Assembly (NCBI GenBank): GCA_942493375.1
Contig: OW818698.1
Span: forward strand, 4,712,001-4,776,000
Source of the DNA: G942493375 sp942493375
GTDB lineage: Bacteria; Armatimonadota; UBA5829
Direction of reading: 5' to 3'
Length of the DNA stretch: 64,000 bases
Shown: positions 8,781 to 18,057 of the stretch, piece after piece
Layout of the letters: each line of letters begins with the position of its first letter
Numbering within the stretch: position 1 is the stretch's first letter
The notes under the pieces: generated by a model
Told to the model about the DNA's origin: nothing
The model's database searches: none
Seen by the model: only the letters and a program-made list of their open reading frames with translations
Program-made: the position numbers and the translations under genes

Positions 8781-9662
8781 TTAAGCAGCCATCTTCTTAG
8801 GAACAGGTAAATTGTCACCCCACGAAATAATCTCACCGCATCGTGTGAGGCCATCTCTCGTATCGCTGACCACTCTCGCCACATCAGGTTTAGACAGCTG
8901 TGCCGCGTCTCCTACCTGGTCGAGTGACACATCCCAGTTCTGGCCAAATATATAGCACTTGCTCAGCCTCTTGGCTAGTAAATTGCCGGCACAGACCGCT
9001 CTGGCAATATCAATTTCCTCCGGGGCTGCTTCAGGATTGTGGTGGTAACTAATCCCAATTTGCAATTTTTCCGGCAACTGCCACTCCGTTGCCAGTTTTG
9101 CACCCACTGTTGCATGGTCGGTAGCAAGGAATTTCTTCTCCGACATATTCATATCCCAGTCATCAGCGCAGCATTTGGCAACAATCTCTGCGAACTTCAT
9201 CGGTAGGGCGTATGCAATTACCATCTTTCCGACATCGTGCAGCAGGCCGGCAATAAAAGCCGATTCATCTGTGTTGCGTATGGCACCCGTAATAGTAGAA
9301 TAAGCACACTGCGAAGCAACAGCGCATGTAACGGAATGGTTCCACATTTCTTTCCAATCAAAGCCTGGAAAGGACTTTTTTGGGAAGACAGCATCGAGGA
9401 CCGAAGCCGACGCTGCAAGGTTGCGCAACTGGGAAGAGCCAAGTCGTATTACTGCTTCGGTGACTGTGCCGGTCTTTTGTCTGCGGGCGTACATAACAGA
9501 ATTCGCCAGTCGCAGCACTCTCGATGTAAGTGTCTGATCCATCAGAACAACTTCTGCCAGTTTCTCAATAGTGACGTCCTCAGACGTTGTCATATTGATG
9601 ATTTTTGATATCGATATTGGCATGCTTGGAAGATTGATAGAAGCGGATGATCTGCTGAACAA
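8781..9662 (-). CDS. HDOD-domain signalling protein
   Basis: The 293-residue protein is a single HDOD domain: PSMPISISKI and LDAVFPKKSF segments, the HD-like core IAGLLHDVGKMVIAYALP, and ATDHATVGAKLATEW, DKLQIGI-like and YHHNPE motifs. HDOD proteins are HD-domain relatives that usually lack catalysis and act in cyclic-di-GMP, motility or stress signalling; GLLHDVGK still keeps an HD pair, so residual activity cannot be excluded. The start is TTG 9662, chosen because GGAG lies 6 bases upstream. The leader (9663-9779) has a strong three-way-junction fold described separately. The upstream gene on the same strand is the Lnt-like amidase, 117 bases away. Confidence 0.88.
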   Translation of the reverse strand: MFSRSSASINLPSMPISISKIINMTTSEDVTIEKLAEVVLMDQTLTSRVLRLANSVMYARRQKTGTVTEAVIRLGSSQLRNLAASASVLDAVFPKKSFPGFDWKEMWNHSVTCAVASQCAYSTITGAIRNTDESAFIAGLLHDVGKMVIAYALPMKFAEIVAKCCADDWDMNMSEKKFLATDHATVGAKLATEWQLPEKLQIGISYHHNPEAAPEEIDIARAVCAGNLLAKRLSKCYIFGQNWDVSLDQVGDAAQLSKPDVARVVSDTRDGLTRCGEIISWGDNLPVPKKMAA

Positions 9663-9687
9663 TGGATGCTCCTTTATAATATAACTG

Positions 9688-9748
9688 CACAGCGCTCACG
9701 AAAGACGTGAGCGTAACCAGGCACTATCGTGCCGATTAGAGGCCTGTG
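9688..9748 (-). promoter_or_regulatory. Predicted three-way-junction RNA leader of the HDOD gene
   Basis: Read leftward, three helices nest neatly. P1 is CACAG (9748-9744) with CTGTG (9692-9688). P2 is TAATC-GGCAC, loop GATA, GTGCC-T-GGTTA. P3 is GCTCACG, loop TCTTT, CGTGAGC. The Shine-Dalgarno of the HDOD gene follows about 16 bases after P1. It matches no riboswitch class I can recall, including the cyclic-di-GMP-I core. A plain 3'-end hairpin pair for the upstream gene is the alternative. Confidence 0.4.
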
Positions 9749-9779
9749 AAGTTTTTCCACGAATTCAGCTAATCATAAC

Positions 9780-11168
9780 CTATTCCGGCTTTGTAGATGA
9801 TATTTCTGAAGAAATATCACTCTTAGAAATCTTCTTACCCAATATCCCCAGAATCAGAAATACCAGCGTCGGAATTATACACAGCATAGCGAACCAGTCA
9901 CCATACTTGGTGTAAGGAGTTTTCGAGTGGCTCAGGCTGACAAGACCTTCAACGTGCGCAACCCCTCCTTCGGGACCTTGAGCTACTACGGCTCCTCCGG
10001 AAGTGAATATTGTCGCCAGGCCATTGATCTCTGTCCAGGCAATTGGCACGGAGTTTTCTGCTGCTCTCAGAGCGACAATGCCCAGATGGACATAATGGAA
10101 AGCAAAGCCAGGAGAATCCGGATCAGAGTTAGGAACCAACAAAAGGTTCGCACCCGCATTTACCAGCTTACGTGCAACATCCGGATAAACCAGATCAAAG
10201 CATATCGGCACTGCTATGCGAACTCCATTACCCACATCTACCGGTCCACTGCAGTTGCCTTTCTGATATATGAGCACTTCTCTGCCGAATCGATGTTCTT
10301 TGCGAGTTTCAAGTAGTAAACTGCCATCTGGTCCATATAATCTGGCAGTATTATATGGTTTTCCCTCGCTGGCTCTCACTTCAAAGCTGGCTGCTATATA
10401 CTTTTTATATTTTGCAGCTGTTACGGATCCGATTTTATCATCCTCAGCATTCATCTGCTCCGGCCATACAACGAATTGAGTACGGCTTGATAGTTTAGCC
10501 ATTTCATCTGCTGCGGTATATGGGTCAGGAGCCTGGACGGATGCGACATTTACCCCATCATGTTCGTTGCATATGTTGGGTATAATACTTCCCAGTAATA
10601 TCAGCACCGTGGCAAAAATAAGCCATCGAACCTTTGTAACCACAGCCAGTGCTAAAGATGATGCCCCGAACCACATCAACCAGGTTATACCCCAGGCTCC
10701 TGTTACAGGAGCCACCATTGACATCGCTGCAAAGCTGTTGTGCTGAGTCAGAGCCAGAGTCACAGGAAACACAGATAAACTGGCATACTCAACAGCAACT
10801 GCCAGGCATGGTATCATTATCCAGCACACCAGAGGGTTCAGTCTCTTATAACTCCAGGAGATCAACCATCCAGTGCCACCAAACACCAATCCGACTCCTC
10901 CAAAGATACCCAACAAGTTAGCATATGCATCTGAACCTGCGTGTAACCCAACTAACGCAAGTCCAACTGCCAATCCCACGCATAACCCGAGTCCCATCGC
11001 ATACAGGGATTTACTCAAAAGCATTGAGGAAACGCACAGCATAGCGAATCCAATAATGGCCAGAAAACGCACATCGTGCGGAGGAAATGCAAATGCAATA
11101 CATGGAATGGCTAATAAGGCCAATACTATCCCGATAGCGTTATTAATGTTCTCTCGTGATTTGAGCAT
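9780..11168 (-). CDS. Apolipoprotein N-acyltransferase-like membrane amidase
   Basis: The 462-residue protein has about six or seven N-terminal membrane helices (residues ~10-200), a carbon-nitrogen hydrolase domain (~205-430), and a final C-terminal helix (VFLILGIL), which is the Lnt layout. The catalytic triad is visible as Glu in FVVWPEQ, Lys in ETRKEHRFG and Cys in AVPICFDLVYPDV. Lnt transfers the third acyl chain to lipoproteins at the outer face of the inner membrane. The HLVPFGE-like segment after the Lys is replaced by HRFGREV, so the exact substrate is less certain than the family. An Lnt would fit an organism with an outer membrane. AAGGGA precedes the ATG at 11168. Confidence 0.75.
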   Translation of the reverse strand: MLKSRENINNAIGIVLALLAIPCIAFAFPPHDVRFLAIIGFAMLCVSSMLLSKSLYAMGLGLCVGLAVGLALVGLHAGSDAYANLLGIFGGVGLVFGGTGWLISWSYKRLNPLVCWIMIPCLAVAVEYASLSVFPVTLALTQHNSFAAMSMVAPVTGAWGITWLMWFGASSLALAVVTKVRWLIFATVLILLGSIIPNICNEHDGVNVASVQAPDPYTAADEMAKLSSRTQFVVWPEQMNAEDDKIGSVTAAKYKKYIAASFEVRASEGKPYNTARLYGPDGSLLLETRKEHRFGREVLIYQKGNCSGPVDVGNGVRIAVPICFDLVYPDVARKLVNAGANLLLVPNSDPDSPGFAFHYVHLGIVALRAAENSVPIAWTEINGLATIFTSGGAVVAQGPEGGVAHVEGLVSLSHSKTPYTKYGDWFAMLCIIPTLVFLILGILGKKISKSDISSEISSTKPE

Positions 11169-11189
11169 TATATTATCCCTTCGATCGGA

Positions 11190-12920
11190 CTATTTGCTAT
11201 TAACGAACACGGGTATCTGTGTTGCAGATCTGTTATAACTGCTGTCAATCGCATGGGCTGTAAGTATGTGCATTCCAGCTGACTCACCCCGGACATCCCA
11301 TATGTATTCGGGTGTCGTGGTTTCGGTTAGCAGTCTGTTGTCCACAAACCAGCGGTATTTCAAGATCGTGCGATTGTCCTTTGGCGTTGCCTTCACTGTG
11401 ATTATCTGGTGGGGTGTTTTGATCACCTGTTGATACCCAGGTTCCTTGATCACAACATCCGGAGCAGGTTGAACAAAGTGTTTGTACGCAAGTCTGTCTG
11501 CAGCATCTGCCAGTAGAGGATCTCCATTTGCATAGAACGCTATCCCAGGCATCTCCGGAGCGTATTTTCGCAGTTCAACTATCTGCCTTTCTAACTCAGA
11601 TGCAGTTAGAGGCTCCCCAGGATGGTAATTCTCTTTAGCCAAAATCATTCCCAGCCACGGAATAGTCCGTTCAACCATACCTAACCTTCTGGCTGTATCG
11701 ATTCGAGCTTTCGGACTCCCCATACTTCCATTGGTACCCCATTCTCTTGGAAATATCTTTTCAACATGTGAGTACGCTTCTATCATCAGTAGATCAGGTT
11801 CACCATACTTGGTGGCGCCTTCAATATTATCTTCACCTCTCCAGGCAACGGCAATATAGAAAGCCGGATTTACCTTCTTTGCTGCCAGGATACCTTTGAT
11901 TGATCCCGTAATGCCAAATGGGTTTGCCGGTTCCAGAGGAGGCTGACCGGCTTCAGCTTTCTGCCACTCATCAACCATCACTCCAAGCGTTCCTGATTTA
12001 GCAGCATTGACATAGTAGTCGATGAACCCCTGCTCATCCTTCAGCCAGGGATCCTGAGGACCATAAAACCAACCCAGAGTCAATCTACCCGCCTGCTGTG
12101 TCTCCGGTTGCCCACCACCTATAGCATTCGTCACAGAACCGGGATAATTCGGAGCTGTCCCAAAATCCCAATAGAATATATATGGGCTGCGCACCGGGGC
12201 CATAAATGCTGATGGAAAATAGCGGAGTGCGGTCTTCTGAGCTGAACCGGGCAGTGGAGGATTCCCGCTCATTTCTATGATAAGTTTTGGCCCGTTGCTT
12301 CCGGATTCAGATGATGCAATAGCCAGCTTCCAGGTGTTAAGATCAGGTTTGCCAAACACAGGACCACCGGTAGAGATCAAAAATCCATTGTTAGGAAGGT
12401 CCTGATAAATCCATCGGTCTACAAGACTGGTAACATCGATATCAATGGAATCAGGCGCTGAGATAACCTGTCTATAGGTACAATTGGGCATAGCAGAATA
12501 ATCAATACTGGGATATCCCTCGCGGATAGGCCACTTTACCTTGCCATCCGGACTTGAAAAAGTAACTTTATCGTTCCATGGAGTAGAAAGAGCAGAGATG
12601 AGAGTCGGGATTAGCTTGGGGTTGTTAGCCTCAGTTATCATCAGGCGTAGAATCGCTCGCCTTACGGTTCCATATTTAGAAGCCTTAATAGCTCTCAAGT
12701 CAAAGCGGATCAAGCTCTTATAATAAGTCTCCCATGCATTACCATCGCAGCGTAAGACCCTATCGGTAAGTGATACCTGGTCATTTGTGCTGGCAACCCA
12801 TCCGTCCGTTACGTATTTGCCGGAGACGGTAAATGTTTGAAACTCTGCTCCCGCCGATACATTTGCCAACACAATAATTGCAGCAAATATAAGCAAGAAA
12901 CCCCTAATGAACCTGTTCAT
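11190..12920 (-). CDS. Secreted DNRLRE-type protein with glycosidase-like middle domain
   Basis: I start at ATG 12920 (MNRFIRGFLL, 576 residues), which has TGGAG 6 bases upstream, rather than at 12944. A signal peptide ends near VSAGA. Residues about 25-205 form a DNRLRE-like beta-sandwich module (KSLIRFDL, AILRLMITEA, DIDVTSLVDRWI, NNGFLIS). A middle part of about 250 residues (LGWFYGPQDPW, GVMVDEWQKAE, DLLMIEAYSHVEK, PWLGMIL) looks like a TIM barrel with acidic residues. The C-terminus is an Ig-like module (VITVKATPKDNRTIL, WFVDNRLL). I do not recognise a named enzyme family for the barrel. It follows the CBS-GGDEF gene on the same strand but with about 160 bases between. Confidence 0.6.
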   Translation of the reverse strand: MNRFIRGFLLIFAAIIVLANVSAGAEFQTFTVSGKYVTDGWVASTNDQVSLTDRVLRCDGNAWETYYKSLIRFDLRAIKASKYGTVRRAILRLMITEANNPKLIPTLISALSTPWNDKVTFSSPDGKVKWPIREGYPSIDYSAMPNCTYRQVISAPDSIDIDVTSLVDRWIYQDLPNNGFLISTGGPVFGKPDLNTWKLAIASSESGSNGPKLIIEMSGNPPLPGSAQKTALRYFPSAFMAPVRSPYIFYWDFGTAPNYPGSVTNAIGGGQPETQQAGRLTLGWFYGPQDPWLKDEQGFIDYYVNAAKSGTLGVMVDEWQKAEAGQPPLEPANPFGITGSIKGILAAKKVNPAFYIAVAWRGEDNIEGATKYGEPDLLMIEAYSHVEKIFPREWGTNGSMGSPKARIDTARRLGMVERTIPWLGMILAKENYHPGEPLTASELERQIVELRKYAPEMPGIAFYANGDPLLADAADRLAYKHFVQPAPDVVIKEPGYQQVIKTPHQIITVKATPKDNRTILKYRWFVDNRLLTETTTPEYIWDVRGESAGMHILTAHAIDSSYNRSATQIPVFVNSK

Positions 12921-13030
12921 CGAATACTCCATCAAATACCACATGTTGAAAGTGTATCACATTGCATTACAAATAGGTGAAATCGAGGAAGTAGGTAGAA
13001 GATAAAGAATATGGTTTGCACGACTCAATT

Positions 13031-13056
13031 CCCCCTTTGAAGGGGGTAGGGGGACG
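13031..13056. repeat. CCCCCTTTGAAGGGGG dispersed-type palindrome
   Basis: CCCCC-TTTGAA-GGGGG followed by TAGGGGGACG, lying between the minus-strand CBS-GGDEF and DNRLRE genes. Similar CCCCCTT(T/C)GAAGGGGG elements are common in intergenic DNA of unrelated bacteria. One copy in this window. Confidence 0.5.
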
Positions 13057-13082
13057 TGAATCCAGCAGAAGAATATATCTTT

Positions 13083-14513
13083 CTAAATGCGGTCGCTGAG
13101 AGTTTCTGAATGATTCTCTTGAGCAGAAGACATTCTGTCGTGGATAACGTCTGGTTCCGGAATTGCATATATGGATTCCGGCTGCTTGCATATAGCTTCC
13201 ATTACCGCATTGGCAACAGGTCTCAGACAGTCGCCCCTCTGTGCCAGCGTGGTTGCAGGGAAACGCAAGCTGGATGTCGGAGTAGACAAAACAGCAACCA
13301 CCGTAACGATATCTTCCCCTCTGCCTGCTTCAGCTACAATTACTGTCTCAATTCCAAGACCGAATCCCGGGCTTAGTAACTGGTTGATTGCAGTCGCAGT
13401 TGCTTCTGCCACAAGATCAGTCAGTCCTCTGGAACCTGTTGTCGGTCTGGATGCAGTCCCGGTATAAAGCCGTCCCATTACAGACACTGTTACAGAGGCT
13501 TTGTACTCATACTGTGAGGTCGCAATAGCAACGTCATGCAGCGTAGGTTTTGGATATTCCGGCACATGCTGAACTTCAACCGGAGGATGCTGCCGACCGG
13601 AAGTCGGACGAACCTGTTCCTCTGCTGGCCTGGTTGCAACTGGCTGCGGTATAGGCTGAGCCGCTGCAACTGCTTTTGGTTGCTCAACCCTGTGAGTCTT
13701 TTTTTTAGCCATGCACTCTTTGCTGGCCCGAGTAATCAGATTATCTATAGTTGCAGCATAGTGCATATCTTCGCGCTCGCGAGTTCTGCGACCGCCGGCA
13801 ATTCCGTATGTAGCACTTACATTCTCAGGAACATCCTTTATCCTTACCCGTGAAACGGCTTTACATATGTTTTCTGCCAGTTCAATGGACCTGTCAGCGT
13901 GGCGTATGCTAACAATGGCAAACTCGTCTCCGCCGTATCTGCAAGCACAATCGGTCTCGTTATCTACAGCTGCGGAAATTATGTCTGCGAAGTTCTTGAG
14001 AACATTGTCTCCGACCACATGACCATATTTCTTGTTGAACATTCCGAACTGGTCCAGGTCGAACAGCATAACGCAGATTTCGATGTTGTGTTTGAGGGCA
14101 TTGAGGGCCCATTCACGGAATGTATCGGTCCAGGGAAGACCGGTAAGGGGATCAAAAGTTTTTCCGATTTCCGGAAGCAGGTCGCCATCAGCCACAATTC
14201 CAACAAGTTTTTCATCTTCTACTACTAGAATGTGATTTGCTCTGGCATCGTGCATCCGTTCGGCTGCTTCGATAATGGACATGTCAGGTTCACAAGTTAC
14301 GAACTCCGTGTCCATCAGGTCCGGGACAAGTGCGTCTTCAGCTTCTCCGAGTAATTGATGATGCGTCACCACGCCTACTACCGATTGGTCGGGTCCGACT
14401 ACCGGTAAAGCACCTATATGGTGGCCTTTCATCAAAACTATGGCTGTCTTGACACGAGAGGACGGGCTTATTGTAACCGGCTCCCAAGTCATGACATCTC
14501 GAACGTTTTTCAC
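13083..14513 (-). CDS. CBS-pair diguanylate cyclase with extra C-terminal domain
   Basis: The 476-residue cytoplasmic protein begins with two CBS motifs (residues 1-115, VRDVMTWEPVTIS and VPDLMDTEFVTCEP), which usually bind adenine nucleotides. A GGDEF cyclase domain follows (about 120-275) with the intact signature RYGGDEF (GGDEF 194-198) and metal-site FDLDQFG, so cyclic-di-GMP synthesis is likely. No RxxD inhibitory site precedes it. After a Pro/Gln linker (280-325) comes a beta-alpha-beta pair domain (about 330-450: ASVTVSVMGRLYTGTA, DLVAEATATAINQLL) that recalls the LeuA allosteric fold; this resemblance is tentative. The start is GTG 14513 with AGGTG upstream. An HDOD gene lies nearby on the same strand. 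Confidence 0.88.
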   Translation of the reverse strand: MKNVRDVMTWEPVTISPSSRVKTAIVLMKGHHIGALPVVGPDQSVVGVVTHHQLLGEAEDALVPDLMDTEFVTCEPDMSIIEAAERMHDARANHILVVEDEKLVGIVADGDLLPEIGKTFDPLTGLPWTDTFREWALNALKHNIEICVMLFDLDQFGMFNKKYGHVVGDNVLKNFADIISAAVDNETDCACRYGGDEFAIVSIRHADRSIELAENICKAVSRVRIKDVPENVSATYGIAGGRRTREREDMHYAATIDNLITRASKECMAKKKTHRVEQPKAVAAAQPIPQPVATRPAEEQVRPTSGRQHPPVEVQHVPEYPKPTLHDVAIATSQYEYKASVTVSVMGRLYTGTASRPTTGSRGLTDLVAEATATAINQLLSPGFGLGIETVIVAEAGRGEDIVTVVAVLSTPTSSLRFPATTLAQRGDCLRPVANAVMEAICKQPESIYAIPEPDVIHDRMSSAQENHSETLSDRI

Positions 14514-14929
14514 TGAATATCACCTAATGATAGTTTACGTTATTATCTGCACCACGAATACTGTGGTAAATACCAGTTTTTACAAGTATTGCTAAAAATA
14601 CGCAATAATTGACAGTACATTGGCTAGAAATAGTCTATACCGTGTGGATCAATGGGAGCATAAATGAATGAACAATGGGGTGTTGCGATAAACACAACGG
14701 AGTATGCATCCTGCATAGCCCCTGGTTGTCAGAGCTTCCGTGCGCCTTTATTATAACACTGAAGACGAAGATTCAGCAACAGGATTGACGTATTTTAGGG
14801 ATTATATTTGATTCAAATTGCCGCCTTGGTATACAGATTTTGCCGATTTGGAAATTTAGTGTTATCCTGTTTTGGTGTACCGGGCTAATTGCCGGAAATG
14901 TAATAGATTTAGGAGCAGTATATAAGCTA
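14514..14929 (+). other. Intergenic region between CBS-GGDEF and GH38 genes
   Basis: This divergent spacer of 416 bases should hold promoters for both sides. TTGACA at 14608 has no convincing -10 at 16-18 bases. It contains one short candidate reading frame (14664-14756), given separately. Nothing else is recognised. Confidence 0.4.
14664..14756 (+). CDS. Possible 30-residue peptide
   Basis: ATG 14664 has GGGAG 5 bases upstream and opens a 30-codon frame ending TAA. The peptide starts MNEQWGVAINTTEY and has two Cys (SCIAPGC). It sits between a diguanylate cyclase gene and an alpha-mannosidase gene. There is no homology or codon evidence, so it could be chance or a leader peptide. Confidence 0.2.
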   Translation: MNEQWGVAINTTEYASCIAPGCQSFRAPLL

Positions 14930-17900
14930 ATGGCTAAGCTGATAGACATAATAAATGTGAGAGTAGATGAACTGCGCAATCGCGTAGTTGTGAAGAATAT
15001 TGTACTGGATGGATGGGAGTCCAAAAACGCCAAATACATCGATCCGGGTGAGTATGAATACTTCGACCAGTCATGGAAAGTCCTCAATGAAGGGGATATC
15101 TGGGCGCGTCAGGGACAGACCGCTTTTATGCGCCGCACAGTTACTGTACCCGCCGATTGGAAAGGCTTGAGAGTCGCTTTGCAGATGACTACCGGAGGTG
15201 AAGGTCTGCTGACTTTGGATGGCGATCCTTACCACGGAGTTGACGACAACAGAGGCTATGTCCTCTTGTCGAAATCGTGTAATGGTAACGAAAATTATGA
15301 TTGTCAGATAGAAATCAAAACTGGCGGCTATTTTGAATATGTTGTGACAGATCCGATACAACCATACATCCTGAGCAAGTCAAGATTGCTGGGTATTGAT
15401 ACTCAGGTAGAGCAGGGCTATCTGGACTTTAAGGCGATTCACGATTCTGCCAGGGTTACAAAGGACCCTGTTCTGCAGGAAGCAATCCTGAAGGTTATGA
15501 AAGAAGCGCTGCATATCATTGACTTCCGTGATGCATATGCTCCTGGTTTCGTTGAGTCTCTGGAAGAAGCCCGAAAGGTGCTGTGGGAGAAATTAGCAGA
15601 AATCAAGTTTGCCGACAACCCCGGCATCAACTTCGTAGCTGGTCACTCACACATAGACGTCGCCTGGCTCTGGCCTCTGAGAGAGACCGCACGCAAAGTC
15701 GGACGCACCTACTCGACCGTTACCGCACTGATGGATGAATATCCTGATTACCACTTCGTATGCAGCCAGGTCCCTCTCTTTGTATTCCTAAAAGAGCACT
15801 GGCCTTCAGTATATGAAAGGGTCAAGCAGCGTGTAGCCGAAGGTCGGTTCGAGCCTATCGGTGGGACCTGGGTTGAGAACGACTGTAATGTGGTCTCCGG
15901 TGAATCTCTTGTAAGGCAGTGTCTGTATGGCAAACGCTTCTTCAGGCAGGAGTTCGGAGTCGATGTGCGCGTAGGTTGGCTTCCTGATGTATTTGGATAC
16001 ACCTGGGCGATGCCCCAGATCTATAAGCAGGCTGGCTTGGACTATTTTACAACCACCAAGATCAGCTGGAACGATACCAACCGCTTCCCCCACAATACCT
16101 TCTGGTGGCAGGGGATCGACGGGACAAAGATCTTCACTCATTTTGTCCACGGCACATACAACGCTATGGTAAACCCGGGAGAGATACAGCAGTTCTGGGA
16201 TGACTATAGATCAAAACTCGAGTGTCCGGAGTTCCTGTCCCCATACGGATTTGGCGATGGTGGGGGAGGACCAACCAGAGAGATGCTGGAGAGCATACCG
16301 AGGTTGGCGAACGTCCCCGGTCTGCCAAAGGTCCATTCCGGAAGCACACACGAGTTCTTCGACAGAATCGCTGAGAACTCCAAAGACCTTCCTGTATGGA
16401 ACGGAGAGTTCTACTTCGAGCTCCACCGCGGCACCTACACAACTCAGGGACGCAACAAGCGGTTCAATAGAGTATCGGAACTCACTTACCGTGACGCTGA
16501 GATGCTGAGTTCAATCGCAAGCCTGTACGGTAATGTATACGAAAAGCAGACCCTGGTTGAAGGTTGGCAGACAATCCTGCTCAACCACTTCCACGACATC
16601 ATCCCTGGTTCTTCTATAAATGATGTCTATAAAGACTCAACCAAGCAGTATGTCAAATTGATCGCGGACGCACAGGATATCAAATGTGGAGCACTTAAGG
16701 CTTTAGCTGCAAAGTCCGACACCACAGGCGAAGGGCAGTCAGTTGTAGTATTCAACTCCCTCTCCTGGGACAGAACAGGAACAGTTGAAGTAGACTGGGC
16801 AGGCGCAGAAAACGTAGTAGTAATAGCTCCGGACAACTCCAAGGTTCCCAGCCAGGTCAAAAACGGCAAGCTGGTATTCGAGGCAACCAGAGTTCCATCC
16901 TGCGGAACTGCAGTATACAGCGTCAAAGAGTGTGGATGCGAAAAGGTATCGCCATTCGAAGTTAATGGCACCCAGATCAAGACTCCTTTCTACGAGATGA
17001 CCCTGGAGGCAGACGGCACTATAAGCCGCTTGAAAGACCTTACAAATGACCGTGAAGTAATCCCCGAAGGAGCAAGGGCCAACGTCCTGCAGGTATTTGA
17101 AGACAAACCCAGCAACTGGGAAGCATGGGATGTGGAAGTCCAGTATCAGGATAAAGTCTGGCAGTTCGAGCCCGTCAGCCCATTCAAAGTCATCGAGAAT
17201 GGACCAGCCAGGCTTGTGTTGGCAGCTACATTTAAATATGGCACCTCTACCATTGAGCAGAAAATGGTCCTGTATGCAGGCACGCCGAGAGTAGACTTCA
17301 TCTGCGATGCTGACTGGAATGAGCGCAAGACTCTGCTGAAGGTAGCATTCCCTGTAGACATTCATACTACCAGAGCTACATATGAAATAGCCTTCGGCGC
17401 AATCGAAAGACCCAACCACTGGAATACCAGTTGGGACAAAGCCCAGTTCGAAGTCTCCGGCCACAGATGGGCGGATCTTTCAGAAGCTGACTACGGAGTC
17501 AGTCTGATGAACGACTGCAAATATGGTTGGGATGTAAAGGACAACGTCCTGAGACTCAGTCTGCTGCGCGGCACAGAGAGCCCTGATCCCAAAGCTGACC
17601 TCGGTAAGCACGAGTTCACCTATTCCCTGTTCCCTCACACCGGAGACTGGAAAAACGGCACGACACAGTCTGGTATGGAACTCAACATTCCTTTGCTTGC
17701 AACAGTTGAAGACAAACACGAGGGAACCATCGGTAACTCTCACAGCTTCCTGTCAATAGACAAACCCAACGTGATAATCGACACCGTCAAGCAGGCCGAA
17801 GACAGTGAAGATATAATAGTAAGAGTATACGAAGCAGTAGGAGCCAGAGGCCCGGTAACCCTGACCTTCGACCGTGAAATCGCCGAAGCAGCAGAAACCA

Positions 17901-18001
17901 ACCTCCTCGAAGAAGACACCGCACCAGCCAACACCTGCTGCTGCAAAATAAAGTTCAACATAAAACCATTCGAACTAAAAACCTTCCGCGTCAAGCTGTA
18001 A
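14930..18001 (+). CDS. GH38 alpha-mannosidase
   Basis: The protein (1023 residues from ATG 14930, AGGAG 14 bases upstream) is a typical cytoplasmic GH38 enzyme. The N-terminal part has a beta-sandwich; the catalytic barrel then shows the zinc site HSHIDVAWLWPLRETARK and the nucleophile Asp in GWLPDVFGYTWAMPQ, with WEND-like GTWVENDCN and HFHDIIPGSS also present. The C-terminal half is the beta-rich GH38 region ending IKPFELKTFRVKL. It hydrolyses alpha-mannosides, probably oligosaccharides taken up or trimmed outside. An upstream TTG at 14840 would add 30 hydrophobic residues resembling a signal, so a secreted form is possible but I think unlikely. A GH29 fucosidase gene follows after a small membrane gene. 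Confidence 0.93.
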   Translation: MAKLIDIINVRVDELRNRVVVKNIVLDGWESKNAKYIDPGEYEYFDQSWKVLNEGDIWARQGQTAFMRRTVTVPADWKGLRVALQMTTGGEGLLTLDGDPYHGVDDNRGYVLLSKSCNGNENYDCQIEIKTGGYFEYVVTDPIQPYILSKSRLLGIDTQVEQGYLDFKAIHDSARVTKDPVLQEAILKVMKEALHIIDFRDAYAPGFVESLEEARKVLWEKLAEIKFADNPGINFVAGHSHIDVAWLWPLRETARKVGRTYSTVTALMDEYPDYHFVCSQVPLFVFLKEHWPSVYERVKQRVAEGRFEPIGGTWVENDCNVVSGESLVRQCLYGKRFFRQEFGVDVRVGWLPDVFGYTWAMPQIYKQAGLDYFTTTKISWNDTNRFPHNTFWWQGIDGTKIFTHFVHGTYNAMVNPGEIQQFWDDYRSKLECPEFLSPYGFGDGGGGPTREMLESIPRLANVPGLPKVHSGSTHEFFDRIAENSKDLPVWNGEFYFELHRGTYTTQGRNKRFNRVSELTYRDAEMLSSIASLYGNVYEKQTLVEGWQTILLNHFHDIIPGSSINDVYKDSTKQYVKLIADAQDIKCGALKALAAKSDTTGEGQSVVVFNSLSWDRTGTVEVDWAGAENVVVIAPDNSKVPSQVKNGKLVFEATRVPSCGTAVYSVKECGCEKVSPFEVNGTQIKTPFYEMTLEADGTISRLKDLTNDREVIPEGARANVLQVFEDKPSNWEAWDVEVQYQDKVWQFEPVSPFKVIENGPARLVLAATFKYGTSTIEQKMVLYAGTPRVDFICDADWNERKTLLKVAFPVDIHTTRATYEIAFGAIERPNHWNTSWDKAQFEVSGHRWADLSEADYGVSLMNDCKYGWDVKDNVLRLSLLRGTESPDPKADLGKHEFTYSLFPHTGDWKNGTTQSGMELNIPLLATVEDKHEGTIGNSHSFLSIDKPNVIIDTVKQAEDSEDIIVRVYEAVGARGPVTLTFDREIAEAAETNLLEEDTAPANTCCCKIKFNIKPFELKTFRVKL

Positions 18002-18011
18002 GACAAACCCG

Positions 18012-18038
18012 TAGGGGCGGACTTCAATGTCCGCCCTA
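18012..18038. repeat. GGGGCGGAC-TTCAAT-GTCCGCCC hairpin repeat
   Basis: TAGGGGCGGAC and GTCCGCCCTA pair around a 6-base loop, 10 bases after the mannosidase stop. GTAGGGGCGGAC...GTCCGCCC elements are frequent in many environmental bacterial genomes. It may also act as a terminator-like 3' structure. Confidence 0.6.
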
Positions 18039-18057
18039 AAAACTCTGGAGGATATGC

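Noticed and set aside
9688..9748. Cyclic-di-GMP-I riboswitch
   Set aside because: The conserved GEMM core (GCAAA near the junction, tetraloop receptor) is absent despite a similar three-way shape.
16739..17464. Antisense frame inside the GH38 gene (241 codons)
   Set aside because: GH38 motifs continue on the plus strand; no Shine-Dalgarno or motif on the minus strand.
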